Assembly: GCF_002831665.1 (NCBI RefSeq)
Contig: NZ_CP025118.1
Span: 1,302,001-1,366,000, forward strand
DNA: 64,000 bases
Reading direction: 5' to 3'
From: Lacinutrix sp. Bg11-31
GTDB lineage: Bacteria; Bacteroidota; Bacteroidia; Flavobacteriales; Flavobacteriaceae
Part shown: positions 1 to 7,730 of the stretch, piece after piece
Position numbering within the stretch: the first letter of the stretch is position 1
Layout: each line of letters starts with the position of its first letter
Notes under the pieces: model-generated
Database searches by the model: none
The model's input: only the letters and a program-made list of their open reading frames with translations
What the model was told of the DNA's origin: nothing
Position numbers and translations under genes: made by a program

Positions 1-971
1 GGTGTACTTTCTGTAAAACCAACAGGTTGTTGATTAGAAATCCAAAATGTTTCAAAGCCTGCTGCATTTGCTAATTGTACAACTGAAAAATTATTTTCAA
101 TTTTTGGATTGTTATAATCAGAAAGTGTAAGTGCTTTTTCAAGCGATTTAATAGTCATTACATTTGGAGCAATTACATCATCAAAAACATAAAGCTCATC
201 TTTCATTTTGGAAAGCAAAGGATTTGTTTCTCTGTTATAATTATACAATTGCATGTGCCATCTAGAAGTAGATTCTCCAATAACAACAATACCTATTTGA
301 GGTTTTTCATTTTTAGAAATTATTTTTATAGATTCACTTTCTGGCTTTGCCAAATGTTCTTTATAGTAATTTTTTGCTTTATTATATTCTTGAATAGAAT
401 GAGATAAAGTCAATAATACACTCTGTTCATTAAACGAGCGTTTAAGCAAAAAGCCACAACTAATTATTAATAAAATGATTGCAGACTTAAATAGTATAGG
501 TAACTTTTTTAAATATAAAAACTGAAAGACTTTCGATTTATAAAATAACCCAATAACAAGAAAAACAAAAACCGAAAAACTTAAAATTAGTATTGGAAAA
601 ATTGAAAAATTAAAATAACTCGAAAAGAATTCTGAGGCCTCATTAGCATTCGTTTCAAAAATCACAAAAATGGCTGAAGCTGTTGGCTTTACACCAAAAG
701 TATAATAGAAAAAAAGCTTAAATGCAACAAGAAAAGCAAGTAAAAATTGAAACAACAACAACAGCACTTTCTTAAATTTAGTGCTATTAAAAAGCAAAAT
801 AATTCCAACAAATATAGTTGTTAGTAAAAATATAGCACCAAGCTCTCTAAAGAACTGTTTAGCATGAGTTATTATAAAAAAACCTAAAAGCATAAGCACC
901 AATAACGGAAAACTCATAATTAGAGTTAAACGAAGTATTGATCTTAAATTTTCTTTTAAATTTTTTATCAC
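1..971 (-). CDS. Phosphoethanolamine transferase (EptA/CptA-like), C-terminal part outside window
   Basis: Reading leftwards from a GTG at 971 gives an open frame that runs off the window at position 1. The first ~190 residues are strongly hydrophobic, with about five membrane segments, followed by a soluble part. Near residue 232 it has the stretch GESTSRWHMQLY followed by NRETNP. That is the metal-binding and nucleophile signature of the EptA/CptA/OpgE alkaline-phosphatase-fold transferases, which move phosphoethanolamine from phosphatidylethanolamine onto lipid A or other periplasmic glycans. The start is uncertain: GTG 971 begins 7 bp before the stop of the upstream methyltransferase, and ATG 917 is an alternative. 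Most of the catalytic domain lies outside the window. The close spacing suggests co-transcription with the upstream gene. Confidence 0.8.
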   Translation of the reverse strand, partial: MIKNLKENLRSILRLTLIMSFPLLVLMLLGFFIITHAKQFFRELGAIFLLTTIFVGIILLFNSTKFKKVLLLLFQFLLAFLVAFKLFFYYTFGVKPTASAIFVIFETNANEASEFFSSYFNFSIFPILILSFSVFVFLVIGLFYKSKVFQFLYLKKLPILFKSAIILLIISCGFLLKRSFNEQSVLLTLSHSIQEYNKAKNYYKEHLAKPESESIKIISKNEKPQIGIVVIGESTSRWHMQLYNYNRETNPLLSKMKDELYVFDDVIAPNVMTIKSLEKALTLSDYNNPKIENNFSVVQLANAAGFETFWISNQQPVGFTEST

Positions 972-977
972 AATCAA

Positions 978-2141
978 TTAATCATTATCCATATACTTCC
1001 CTTTTTTACTTCCAGCATACATTGCATACTTTAATAAACGAGATTCAAGTTTCGCATTCATTAATTTTATTTTACGCGAAGGACGTAATCCTACATGTTT
1101 TATTGCTTCTAAATTAGAAGTAATAAACCAAGCATCAGTATTTGGATACCCTTGCTTTAAAGTGTCTCCAATCTCCTTGTAAAAACTCTCCATTTCAATA
1201 TCTAAACGCTCTCCATAAGGCGGATTAAAAACAATGTGTAACTTCCCTTCTCCTCCTCTTCGGGTTTTAAAGAAATCTTCATGCTGTATCGAAACTAACT
1301 CGTCTAAATGTGCGTTTTTTATATTGTCTATCGCTTTAGTAACTGCACTTGGCGATTTATCATAACCAATTATTTTATGGTGGAAATCTCTAGTTTTCTT
1401 TAATAGAGATTCTTCTATTTTTTCAAATAAATCAACATCCCAATCGGTCCAACGTTCGAATGCAAACTCTTTACGCATTAAATTTGGAGGTATATTACAA
1501 GCTATCATTGCAGCTTCTGCTAAAATAGTTCCACTACCACACATTGGATCCATAAAATCCGATTGCCCATCCCAACCAGAAAGCATAATTAATCCAGCTG
1601 CCAAAACTTCGTTTATTGGTGCAATATTAGTTGCCGTTTTATAACCACGTTTATGTAAAGATTCTCCAGAAGTATCTAAAGAAATAGTACAAACCGTACG
1701 ATCTATATGCACATTAATTTTCAAGTCTGGAAAACGTAAATCTACATTTGGACGCTCGCCAGTTTCATCTCTAAACTTATCTACAATCGCATCTTTTGTT
1801 TTTTGAGCTATGTACAGAGAGTGCGTAAAAACAGTAGAATTAACCGTAGCACTTACCGCTAATGTTCCAGAAGATTTCATATGTTCGTTCCAATCCATTT
1901 TATAGATATTGGTATACAAATCTTTCTCATTATTAATACGAAACGTCTTAATAGGTTTTAAAATTTTTATTGCTGTTCGCAAACCTAGATTAGCTTTATA
2001 CATAAAGCCTTTATCTCCAGAGAAACTAACATTTCTAACACCTTGTTTTACTTCCATAGCACCAAGTTGCGTTAACTCATTTGCTAATATTTCTTCAAAA
2101 CCAAATAAGGTTTTGGCCACCATTTTGAAATTATCTTCCAT
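978..2141 (-). CDS. THUMP-domain class I SAM-dependent RNA methyltransferase (RlmL/YpsC type)
   Basis: 387 residues, the usual length for the bacterial THUMP methyltransferases that lack the second RlmK domain. Residues ~45-155 form the ferredoxin-like/THUMP RNA-binding part. Residues ~165-385 form the Rossmann methyltransferase, with DPMCGSGT at 198-205 (SAM loop) and NPPYGERL at 306-313, the catalytic NPPY of enzymes that methylate exocyclic base amines. By family the likely product is N2-methylguanosine in 23S rRNA; the exact site cannot be read from the sequence. The ATG at 2141 is preceded by a good Bacteroidota promoter. The phosphoethanolamine transferase follows immediately and is probably co-transcribed. 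Confidence 0.9.
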   Translation of the reverse strand: MEDNFKMVAKTLFGFEEILANELTQLGAMEVKQGVRNVSFSGDKGFMYKANLGLRTAIKILKPIKTFRINNEKDLYTNIYKMDWNEHMKSSGTLAVSATVNSTVFTHSLYIAQKTKDAIVDKFRDETGERPNVDLRFPDLKINVHIDRTVCTISLDTSGESLHKRGYKTATNIAPINEVLAAGLIMLSGWDGQSDFMDPMCGSGTILAEAAMIACNIPPNLMRKEFAFERWTDWDVDLFEKIEESLLKKTRDFHHKIIGYDKSPSAVTKAIDNIKNAHLDELVSIQHEDFFKTRRGGEGKLHIVFNPPYGERLDIEMESFYKEIGDTLKQGYPNTDAWFITSNLEAIKHVGLRPSRKIKLMNAKLESRLLKYAMYAGSKKGKYMDND

Positions 2142-2161
2142 TCTTTTCGTCTAATAGAATG

Positions 2162-2189
2162 CAAAAATACTCTATTTTTGTTCGAACAA
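2162..2189 (-). promoter_or_regulatory. Bacteroidota-type promoter for the THUMP methyltransferase
   Basis: On the minus strand TTG (complement of 2187-2189) is followed after 17 bp by TATTTTTG (complement of 2162-2169). This fits the TTG-N17-23-TAnnTTTG consensus of the Bacteroidota primary sigma factor. The ATG lies 20 bp further on. Confidence 0.6.
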
Positions 2190-2232
2190 GTAATAAACTA
2201 AAATCAGATTCTCATTTTCATGGGAAATAAAT

Positions 2233-2964
2233 ATGTTAAAAGACGACACAACTTGGTATGCTTCATGGTTTAATACACCTTTCTACCATATTTTATATAA
2301 AGATAGAGATTATGCAGAAGGCGAAAACTTCATGTATAATCTTACCGAATACTTAAACATTCCAGAACATGGTAAAATATTAGATCTTGCTTGTGGAAAA
2401 GGTAGACACGCCATTTATTTAAATAAAATAGGTTTTAATGTTACAGGAGTAGATTTATCTAAAAATAGCATAACACATGCAAAACAGTTTGAAAACGATA
2501 CGCTACATTTTAATGTTCACGATATGTGCAAACCATACCCAGAACAATTTGACGCTGTGTTTAACCTCTTTACTAGTTTTGGATATTTTGAAAATGAAGA
2601 AGATAATCTCAACACTATAAAAGCGATTAAAGAAGATTTAAACGAATATGGTTTTGGTGTTATCGATTTTCTAAACAGTGAATATATAATTGATAATTTA
2701 GTTGAAGAAAACACTAAGACAGTTGAAGGTATAGACTTCCACCAGAAACGTCGTGTAGAAAATGGCTATATAGTAAAAGACATTTCTTTTACTTTTGAAG
2801 GCAAGGAATTTGAATTTCAAGAACGCGTTCGCGCTTTAACTTTAGCAGATTTCGAAGCTCTTTTTGAAAAAGCAGGTGTCTATTTACTTGATGTTTTTGG
2901 AGATTATAAATTGAATAAATACCATAAAAAAACATCCGAACGTTTAATCCTTATTTTTAAGTAA
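2233..2964 (+). CDS. Class I SAM-dependent methyltransferase, substrate unknown
   Basis: 243 residues. The SAM-binding motif I is DLACGKGRH at 51-59, and the acidic end of strand beta2 is VDLS at 73-76, so the Rossmann methyltransferase fold is clear. The N-terminal WYASWFNTPFYHILY and the C-terminal RVRALTLADFEALFEKAG resemble the TehB-like/Methyltransf_25 small-molecule methyltransferases common in Bacteroidota. The ATG follows a short AT-rich leader, divergent from the THUMP gene with a 91-bp spacer. The ZIP transporter begins 3 bp after its stop, so the two form an operon. The acceptor substrate cannot be deduced; a link to metal or chalcogen handling would be only a guess from the neighbour. 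Confidence 0.85.
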   Translation: MLKDDTTWYASWFNTPFYHILYKDRDYAEGENFMYNLTEYLNIPEHGKILDLACGKGRHAIYLNKIGFNVTGVDLSKNSITHAKQFENDTLHFNVHDMCKPYPEQFDAVFNLFTSFGYFENEEDNLNTIKAIKEDLNEYGFGVIDFLNSEYIIDNLVEENTKTVEGIDFHQKRRVENGYIVKDISFTFEGKEFEFQERVRALTLADFEALFEKAGVYLLDVFGDYKLNKYHKKTSERLILIFK

Positions 2965-2967
2965 ACT

Positions 2968-3642
2968 ATGCTTTTAAATATCATACTTCCAATAATATCT
3001 GTTGTTTTAGGTTTTATAGTCGTTTTTACACTAAAACCAAAACAACCAAAACACTTAAAATTACTACTTGCTTTTAGTGGTGCATTTTTATTATCTATAA
3101 CCGTTTTTCATTTTTTACCAGAAGTTTATAAAAACAATTATAAAGATGTTGGTTTGTTTATAATGTTGGGTATTCTGTTGCAAATTATCTTAGAATTTTT
3201 CTCTAAAGGTGCAGAGCATGGTCATGTACACATTAGTAAAGACACAACAGGATTTCCTTGGTTATTATTTATAAGTTTGAGCATTCATAGTGTTTTAGAA
3301 GGATTGCCAATAGAAGGTCATACCAACTTAATTTATGGCATTATTATCCATAAACTTCCAGTGGCTATTATATTATCGACATTCTTTTTGGCTTCTAAAA
3401 TGCCTAAGAGTAAATCGTTAGCCTTTCTTTTACTGTTTGCTTTAATGACTCCTTTAGGAGTCTTTTTATCTGCAAATTTTAGTTTTTTCGAAACGTATTA
3501 CACTCAAATTTCGGCTATAGTTATTGGTATATTTTTACATATTTCTACTACTATTTTATTTGAAAGTAATGAAGGACACACCTTTAATGTTACTAAGTTA
3601 CTAACTATTATTAGTGCTATTATAATTGCTTATTTTATTTAG
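2968..3642 (+). CDS. ZIP-family divalent metal transporter
   Basis: 224 residues, almost entirely membrane helices (about eight). HFLPEVY at 48-54 matches the first ZIP metal helix. HSVLEGLPIEG starting at H107 and HKLP starting at H128 carry the paired His/Glu residues of the binuclear metal site. A short His-rich stretch (residues 84-88, EHGHVH) sits in the cytoplasmic loop, as in many ZIP proteins. The family imports Zn2+, Fe2+ or Mn2+. It starts 3 bp after the preceding methyltransferase. The metal actually moved cannot be told from sequence. Confidence 0.9.
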   Translation: MLLNIILPIISVVLGFIVVFTLKPKQPKHLKLLLAFSGAFLLSITVFHFLPEVYKNNYKDVGLFIMLGILLQIILEFFSKGAEHGHVHISKDTTGFPWLLFISLSIHSVLEGLPIEGHTNLIYGIIIHKLPVAIILSTFFLASKMPKSKSLAFLLLFALMTPLGVFLSANFSFFETYYTQISAIVIGIFLHISTTILFESNEGHTFNVTKLLTIISAIIIAYFI

Positions 3643-3650
3643 TTACTTGT

Positions 3651-3707
3651 TATTACTGCGAAAGCAGGACTCTAGATTAAAATGGATTCCTGCTTTAGCA
3701 GTAATGA
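3651..3707. repeat. Imperfect palindromic repeat, family B
   Basis: An imperfect inverted repeat: TACTGCGAAAGCAGGA and TCCTGCTTTAGCAGTA are the arms around a ~20-bp loop, and the element ends in AATGACA. It lies directly after the ZIP gene stop. A shorter related palindrome occurs at 52941-52963. It belongs to the REP-like intergenic repeats of flavobacteria. Confidence 0.65.
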
Positions 3708-3758
3708 CAAAACAGCCTGAAAGAGTGAAATATCAAGAACAAGCGAATTAACTGAATC

Positions 3759-3808
3759 TTCTAGATACAAATTGTTTCATGCTTCAACAATTTACTCGAA
3801 GTGACAAC
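3759..3808. repeat. Imperfect palindromic repeat, family C
   Basis: Contains TCTAGATACAAATTGTT, then AACAATTTACTCGAAGTGAC as the opposing arm. Close relatives lie at 23824-23866, 48694-48736 and 61168-61327. Together with the family B element it fills most of the 198-bp gap between the ZIP and DUF4268 genes. Confidence 0.6.
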
Positions 3809-3839
3809 AGAATAAATTATTAACCATAAACTTGAAAAC

Positions 3840-4268
3840 GTGTTTAGCAAAGAAGAATCAAGACAAATAAAACAACTATTCTGGACCAGTTTTGGGAAAT
3901 CCTTTCCAACAAAATGGGTTTTATACAACACCAAAATAAAAGGTTTTAGTTTCAAATTTCATTTCGATAATAAAACAGCTCACGTAAGTTTAGATTTAGA
4001 AGACGATTTAGAGAACCGTATTAACTACTGGGAGAAACTACAACAAGTAAAATCCATATTAACTACAGAGTTTTTGCCAGAAGCTATTTATGAAGAAGAA
4101 TATTTTCTCGATAACGGAAAAGAAATCTCTAGAATATACGTGCCTTTAGGTTATAAAGTATCTATCCACAATAAAAATACTTGGCAAGAAGTTATGGTGT
4201 TTTTAAACGAAAAAATGAGTGCTTTTGAAGCCTTTTATTATGAGCATGAAGATTTCTTGAAAGCATAA
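3840..4268 (+). CDS. DUF4268-family protein
   Basis: 142 residues; I recognise the DUF4268 pattern from the N-terminal EESRQIKQLFWTSFGK, the aromatic/charged middle and the C-terminal WQEVMVFLNEKMSAFEAFY. DUF4268 occurs alone or as a tail on nuclease-like proteins; no function is established, and no catalytic motif is evident in this short form. Translation appears to start at GTG 3840, since no in-frame ATG lies upstream or near. A strong bidirectional hairpin follows at 4330-4368, so it is probably monocistronic. It is soluble with no signal peptide. Confidence 0.75.
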   Translation: MFSKEESRQIKQLFWTSFGKSFPTKWVLYNTKIKGFSFKFHFDNKTAHVSLDLEDDLENRINYWEKLQQVKSILTTEFLPEAIYEEEYFLDNGKEISRIYVPLGYKVSIHNKNTWQEVMVFLNEKMSAFEAFYYEHEDFLKA

Positions 4269-4329
4269 AGCAGTTGCGCAGCATCTTAAGAAAAAGGTAT
4301 ACTCTCGTAATGTTATACCTATAAAAGTA

Positions 4330-4368
4330 AACAGCCTTTGTTAAAGCTTGTTTAACAAAGGCTGTTTT
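4330..4368. terminator. Bidirectional Rho-independent terminator
   Basis: A perfect 16-bp stem (AACAGCCTTTGTTAAA pairing with 4351-4366) closes a 5-nt loop and is flanked by A-rich and T-rich ends. It lies between the convergent DUF4268 and FKBP genes and can serve both. Confidence 0.85.
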
Positions 4369-4394
4369 AATACTATTTAAAATATATAATTACT

Positions 4395-4841
4395 TTATTC
4401 AGTAATTACAGTTTCATTAATCTCTACAACTTCAAGATCAAAAACAAGGTCTTTACCAGCCAAAGGATGGTTTGCGTCTACAACAATGCTTTCTTCTTTT
4501 ACCTCTACAACTAATAAATTCATTTCTTGACCATCTGGAGCTTTAGAAACAAGTCCCATGCCTACTTCTGGAGCCATATCTTGTGGAAGCTCAGATTTTT
4601 TTACTTCGTGAAGCAAATCGTTATTAACCTCTCCATATGCTTCCTCTTTAGGAATAGTAATGGTTTTCTTTTCGTTTACTTTCATATCAATTAAACCTTT
4701 TTCAAAACCAGGAATTAATCTTCCTTGTCCTAAAACAAATTCTATTGGTGCTTCTCCTTCAGACGTATCAAAAACCTTTCCGTCAGATAATTTACCTGTA
4801 TAATTTACTTTTACTGTACTGTTTTCTTTTACTTGACTCAT
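4395..4841 (-). CDS. FKBP-type peptidyl-prolyl cis-trans isomerase (SlyD-like)
   Basis: 148 residues with no signal peptide, so cytosolic. The N-terminal FKBP half (VNYTGKLSDGKVFDTS, then FVLGQGRLIPGFEKGL) is interrupted by an insert-in-flap chaperone domain and closed by DANHPLAGKDLVFDLEV, the SlyD signature. It lacks the Cys/His-rich metal tail of E. coli SlyD. The expected role is acceleration of prolyl isomerisation and folding of nascent proteins. It is a single gene with the strong terminator downstream. A TAnnTTTG-like box (TAGTTTTG on the minus strand, complement of 4888-4895) lies upstream, but I see no matching TTG. Confidence 0.92.
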   Translation of the reverse strand: MSQVKENSTVKVNYTGKLSDGKVFDTSEGEAPIEFVLGQGRLIPGFEKGLIDMKVNEKKTITIPKEEAYGEVNNDLLHEVKKSELPQDMAPEVGMGLVSKAPDGQEMNLLVVEVKEESIVVDANHPLAGKDLVFDLEVVEINETVITE

Positions 4842-5198
4842 ACTCTATTCTTTAATTTGAAAAAATACGTTTTGCATAATTATTACACAAAACTATTTTA
4901 GTTTAAACTTATAGTTTCAGTTTGTGCCAAAATCACGCCAAAAAGCTAAAATGATGGTTTACAAATCGATAACATATACGTTCAATCTAAATAAAAGCTC
5001 TGTAATCCTCTTATAATAGGCAACTGTAGCCATTATGGCTTGTTATAAAATAAATTATAGCCGTATAATTTAATCAGCAACTATGTCAGTTAAATTAATA
5101 ATCGCTTGAAAAAGTATGTCAACTCTGCAAAAATGCTAGATAATCTTAAACAGATTATTTAGAAGTATTAAGTGGTTCTACTTGAAGGATTGACAAGC
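4842..5198. other. Gene-free stretch upstream of the BRO cassette
   Basis: No convincing coding frame. It holds a short direct repeat (GCCAAAA twice, about 4926-4941), a small palindrome ATAATCT-TAAAC-AGATTAT around 5140-5160, and several imperfect AT-rich inverted repeats. It could be former mobile-element flank. I see no integrase remnant. Confidence 0.4.
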
Positions 5199-5229
5199 TT
5201 GACTTTCAAAAATATTTCCGCTACCTTCG
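5199..5229 (+). promoter_or_regulatory. Promoter abutting the 5' boundary of the BRO cassette
   Basis: TTG at 5199-5201, a 20-bp spacer, then TACCTTCG at 5222-5229 fit the Bacteroidota promoter consensus (TAnnTTTG with one change). Its last base is the first base of the GTTTAAC boundary motif, so transcription should begin inside the boundary element and run into the BRO gene. Confidence 0.55.
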
Positions 5230-5284
5230 TTTAACATCTGATAAAAAACATTGAAACGCTTTTTTATCAATGAAACATTGTGCG
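5229..5284. repeat. 5' boundary element of the BRO cassette
   Basis: Starts with GTTTAAC (5229-5235), contains a 10-bp inverted repeat TGATAAAAAA/TTTTTTATCA (5239-5248, 5260-5269) and ends in ATTGTGCG. The 9-bp TCGTTTAAC (5228-5236 region) is the exact reverse complement of GTTAAACGA at the far end (6245-6253). ATTGTGC resembles the complement of GCACAAC, which opens the 3' site at 6121. Confidence 0.55.
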
Positions 5285-5335
5285 TCAGCTGAAAAAAATA
5301 CCGCTAAAAATGAAAAAGAACTTTAAAATAAATTT

Positions 5336-6109
5336 ATGCAAGTAGAAATATTCAAATTTGAACCCGAAGGAGAACAAATGCTTAACGAAATTAGAACCGT
5401 AGAAATTGAAGGTGAAATTTGGTTCGTAGCTACGGATGTTGCTAAAACTTTAGGTTATAAAAATGCTCCTGACGCTATATCAAGACACTGTAAACCTAAA
5501 GGTATCGTGAAACACGATAGCTTAAAATCTGATACAGGTAGTCAATTAACTTTAATCAACGAGCCAAATGTTTATAGGTTAATTATTAAATCTAAATTAC
5601 CATCAGCTGAAAAGTTCGAAGAGTGGTTATTTGAAGAGGTAATTCCTTCAATTAGGAAAAAAGGTTTCTATGGAAAAATAGACAGAGCTCAAGTTCCTAA
5701 CTTCTATAAAAGATATTTAGGAAATATTAATAAAATAGAGTTACACAAACATTTTTCAGTTGTAAGTGAATTGTTTACAATATTGTATTCTGAACTCGAA
5801 AAAGTTGGTTACACTATACCAAATAAAGCAGAAAATGGAAAAATGATAATGCCAGATATTTCAGTAGGTAGAATGTTTTCTAACTACCTTAAAAAGATTG
5901 ACTCTGAACATAAAGATTCTTGGGAATATTACGACCATTCTTTTGACGACGGAAGACCTGACCAACCAACAAGGAAATACACTATTGATGCGCTACCGAT
6001 GTTTAGGAAATACGTTATTGAGGTTTGGATTCAGACAAATGCACAAAAATATTTCAAAGAACGTGACCCAATAGCTTTAGATTATTTACCTAAACTACTT
6101 GGGAATTAA
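5336..6109 (+). CDS. BRO-N (Bro family, N-terminal) domain protein
   Basis: 257 residues. Residues ~15-115 carry the BRO-N fold typical of phage antirepressors and baculovirus BRO proteins: EIEGEIWFVATDVAKTLGY, then NEPNVYRLIIKSKLPSAEKFEEWLFEEVIPSIRK. That domain binds DNA. The C-terminal ~140 residues do not match the usual KilA-C or ANT partners and are unassigned. No phage structural, integrase or repressor gene is nearby. The gene stands alone between two fold-back sites with matching ends and has its own promoter. It reads like a transferred single-gene cassette rather than part of a prophage. Possible roles are a regulator or a phage-interference protein; neither can be shown here. Confidence 0.85.
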   Translation: MQVEIFKFEPEGEQMLNEIRTVEIEGEIWFVATDVAKTLGYKNAPDAISRHCKPKGIVKHDSLKSDTGSQLTLINEPNVYRLIIKSKLPSAEKFEEWLFEEVIPSIRKKGFYGKIDRAQVPNFYKRYLGNINKIELHKHFSVVSELFTILYSELEKVGYTIPNKAENGKMIMPDISVGRMFSNYLKKIDSEHKDSWEYYDHSFDDGRPDQPTRKYTIDALPMFRKYVIEVWIQTNAQKYFKERDPIALDYLPKLLGN

Positions 6110-6120
6110 AAAAGCCGAAC

Positions 6121-6253
6121 GCACAACAATGTATATAAAAAATAGGCGAAATAGTACTAAATTCAAAGTTTACGGATTATATCAAACTTTGTGCTTAACC
6201 GAAAGTTTAGTGCTTCGAAATCGCCTACTTTTCATATACTAACCGTTAAACGA
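6121..6253. repeat. 3' boundary: double-hairpin recombination-site-like element
   Basis: Opens with GCACAAC (6121-6127). An outer stem pairs GTATATAAAAAATAGGCGA (6131-6149) with 6221-6239, 19 positions with two mismatches. An inner stem pairs CAAAGTTT (6164-6171) with AAACTTTG (6184-6191). It closes with GTTAAAC (6245-6251), which fits GTTRRRY, the integron R' core; its complement GTTTAAC fits RYYYAAC. The architecture recalls an attC site of about 130 bp. It may also act as a terminator for the BRO gene. Confidence 0.55.
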
Positions 6254-6271
6254 AACTAAAATCCAGCACCT

Positions 6272-6898
6272 CTAAACCACATAAAAGTACACCATTAAAA
6301 AGTGAAAAATAGCACCTGCAAGTACAAACAAATGCCAAATAACATGATAAAATAATTTCTTTTCAAGTGCATAAAAAATAATGCCAATAGTATAAGATGC
6401 ACCACCAAGCATTAATAATGTAATACCTTCTGGTGGCATTGTATTTTTTAATTCAGAAAAATCGAAAACAATTAACCAACCCATTACTAGATACAAGAGT
6501 GTGGAGAACACATTAAATCTGCCTGTAAAGAATATTTTTAAAACCACACCAAAAGCGGCAATTCCCCAAACAACAGCAAATAATATCCAACCTAAACTTT
6601 GCTCTAAGCTTATTAATAGCACTGGTGTATAAGTACCTGCAATAAGCAGATAAATACTTATGTGATCTATAATTCTAAAGGTATGTTTATACTTTTCACT
6701 TTTAACATAATGGTAAATTGTAGACGCCGAAAAAAGAACAATTATAGAGATACCGTAAACAATAACACTAAATAAACTATAGCTTGTTTTCTCTGTATCT
6801 TTAAGTATAAATAATACTAAGGCAATAATTCCCAAAATAGCTCCTACTCCATGTGTAATGGTGTTCCAGAATTCTTCGCGTTGAGTTTGTATGCGCAT
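6272..6898 (-). CDS. trhA: PAQR-family membrane homeostasis protein TrhA (hemolysin III)
   Basis: 208 residues with seven membrane helices, the usual length. The family's zinc-binding histidines and signature are present: THGVGAI with H16, FSASTIYH with H63, DHISIYLLIAGTYTP at ~79-92, and H185, H189 and H199 in the last helices (FYHVIWHLFVLAGAIFH). Bacterial PAQR/hemolysin III proteins are now linked to membrane fluidity and energy homeostasis; the early haemolysin name is misleading. The gene starts 7 bp after the stop of the DUF4294 gene and is probably co-transcribed with it. Confidence 0.92.
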   Translation of the reverse strand: MRIQTQREEFWNTITHGVGAILGIIALVLFILKDTEKTSYSLFSVIVYGISIIVLFSASTIYHYVKSEKYKHTFRIIDHISIYLLIAGTYTPVLLISLEQSLGWILFAVVWGIAAFGVVLKIFFTGRFNVFSTLLYLVMGWLIVFDFSELKNTMPPEGITLLMLGGASYTIGIIFYALEKKLFYHVIWHLFVLAGAIFHFLMVYFYVV

Positions 6899-6905
6899 TT
6901 AAGAT

Positions 6906-7604
6906 TTAGGTTTTTTGTTTGGTTTCTGGTGACTTTTTACCATCGTTTAACCATTTATTACTAAGCTCGTAAAAATCTAAGTCTAAAGCCGATTTCTGTT
7001 CTTTTAAAACACCATTCTGAAAATTACGTTGTAAGATGTCTTCAATTAAATAGTCTTCTTTTTCATTTTCTGGATCAAACTCACGTTTTAGAGAAATATC
7101 GAAAAAATAAGCTGTGTTATTAAACCAAAAAGCTCTCCAGCCACTGCGTAACTCTTTTATTAAAGAAAAGGCCGTTTCTCCTGTTTGCCGGTTAATGAGT
7201 TTTATAAGAATTTGACCTTCGGTTCTGGTCATTTTTTTTAATTCGGCAGAAAATTCATTTTCAATATATTTTTGAACTTTCTTAGCATAACGTCTCTGTT
7301 TTCTTTTAGAATCTAAAGTTGCTAATTGCTTGGTTAACGAGTCTAGTCTTTCGGCTGCCATTTTAGCGTAAGGATAAACTTTTATGGTTTTTCGTTTTAA
7401 AATATAATAGCGCCTTCTGTTTTCTTTACTATCGAATTTAAGTTTGTGCAACAGCATAACTTCGTCAAGATTTATTGCTTCACGTGGTATAGAATCTCCC
7501 TTAACAATCATGTATTCAACATGTGTAGAGTCTTGTTCTATTTCTAGAGTTTGTCCGAAAATTAACATCGGAAACACTAATAAAAGTGGTAAAATATACT
7601 TCAT
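6906..7604 (-). CDS. DUF4294-family secreted protein
   Basis: 232 residues from the chosen ATG at 7604, which places a clean signal peptide (MKYILPLLLVFPMLIFGQ) at the N-terminus. An in-frame ATG at 7658 would add 18 residues before it and is less likely. The mature part is basic and largely helical (YYILKRKTIKVYPYAKMAAERLDSL, then EGQILIKLINRQTGETAF and LRSGWRAFWFNNTAYFFDI); this is the DUF4294 pattern, found in nearly all Flavobacteriia. No enzymatic motif is known. It is divergent from the M42 peptidase and upstream of trhA in the same unit. Confidence 0.85.
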   Translation of the reverse strand: MKYILPLLLVFPMLIFGQTLEIEQDSTHVEYMIVKGDSIPREAINLDEVMLLHKLKFDSKENRRRYYILKRKTIKVYPYAKMAAERLDSLTKQLATLDSKRKQRRYAKKVQKYIENEFSAELKKMTRTEGQILIKLINRQTGETAFSLIKELRSGWRAFWFNNTAYFFDISLKREFDPENEKEDYLIEDILQRNFQNGVLKEQKSALDLDFYELSNKWLNDGKKSPETKQKT

Positions 7605-7730
7605 ATAAAATATTATGCTAAAACCGTTCCAAAAAATAGTTTCAAGCTTCTGCAACAAAATTAATAATTATACTCTTGTTAACTATTAAATAACTGCGAT
7701 TATTGTTATTTTAGTACAAAATTAAAAACA

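Noticed and set aside
4842..6253. Prophage remnant around the BRO gene
   Set aside because: No integrase, repressor, structural or lysis gene in either direction. Only the one gene with its bracketing sites.
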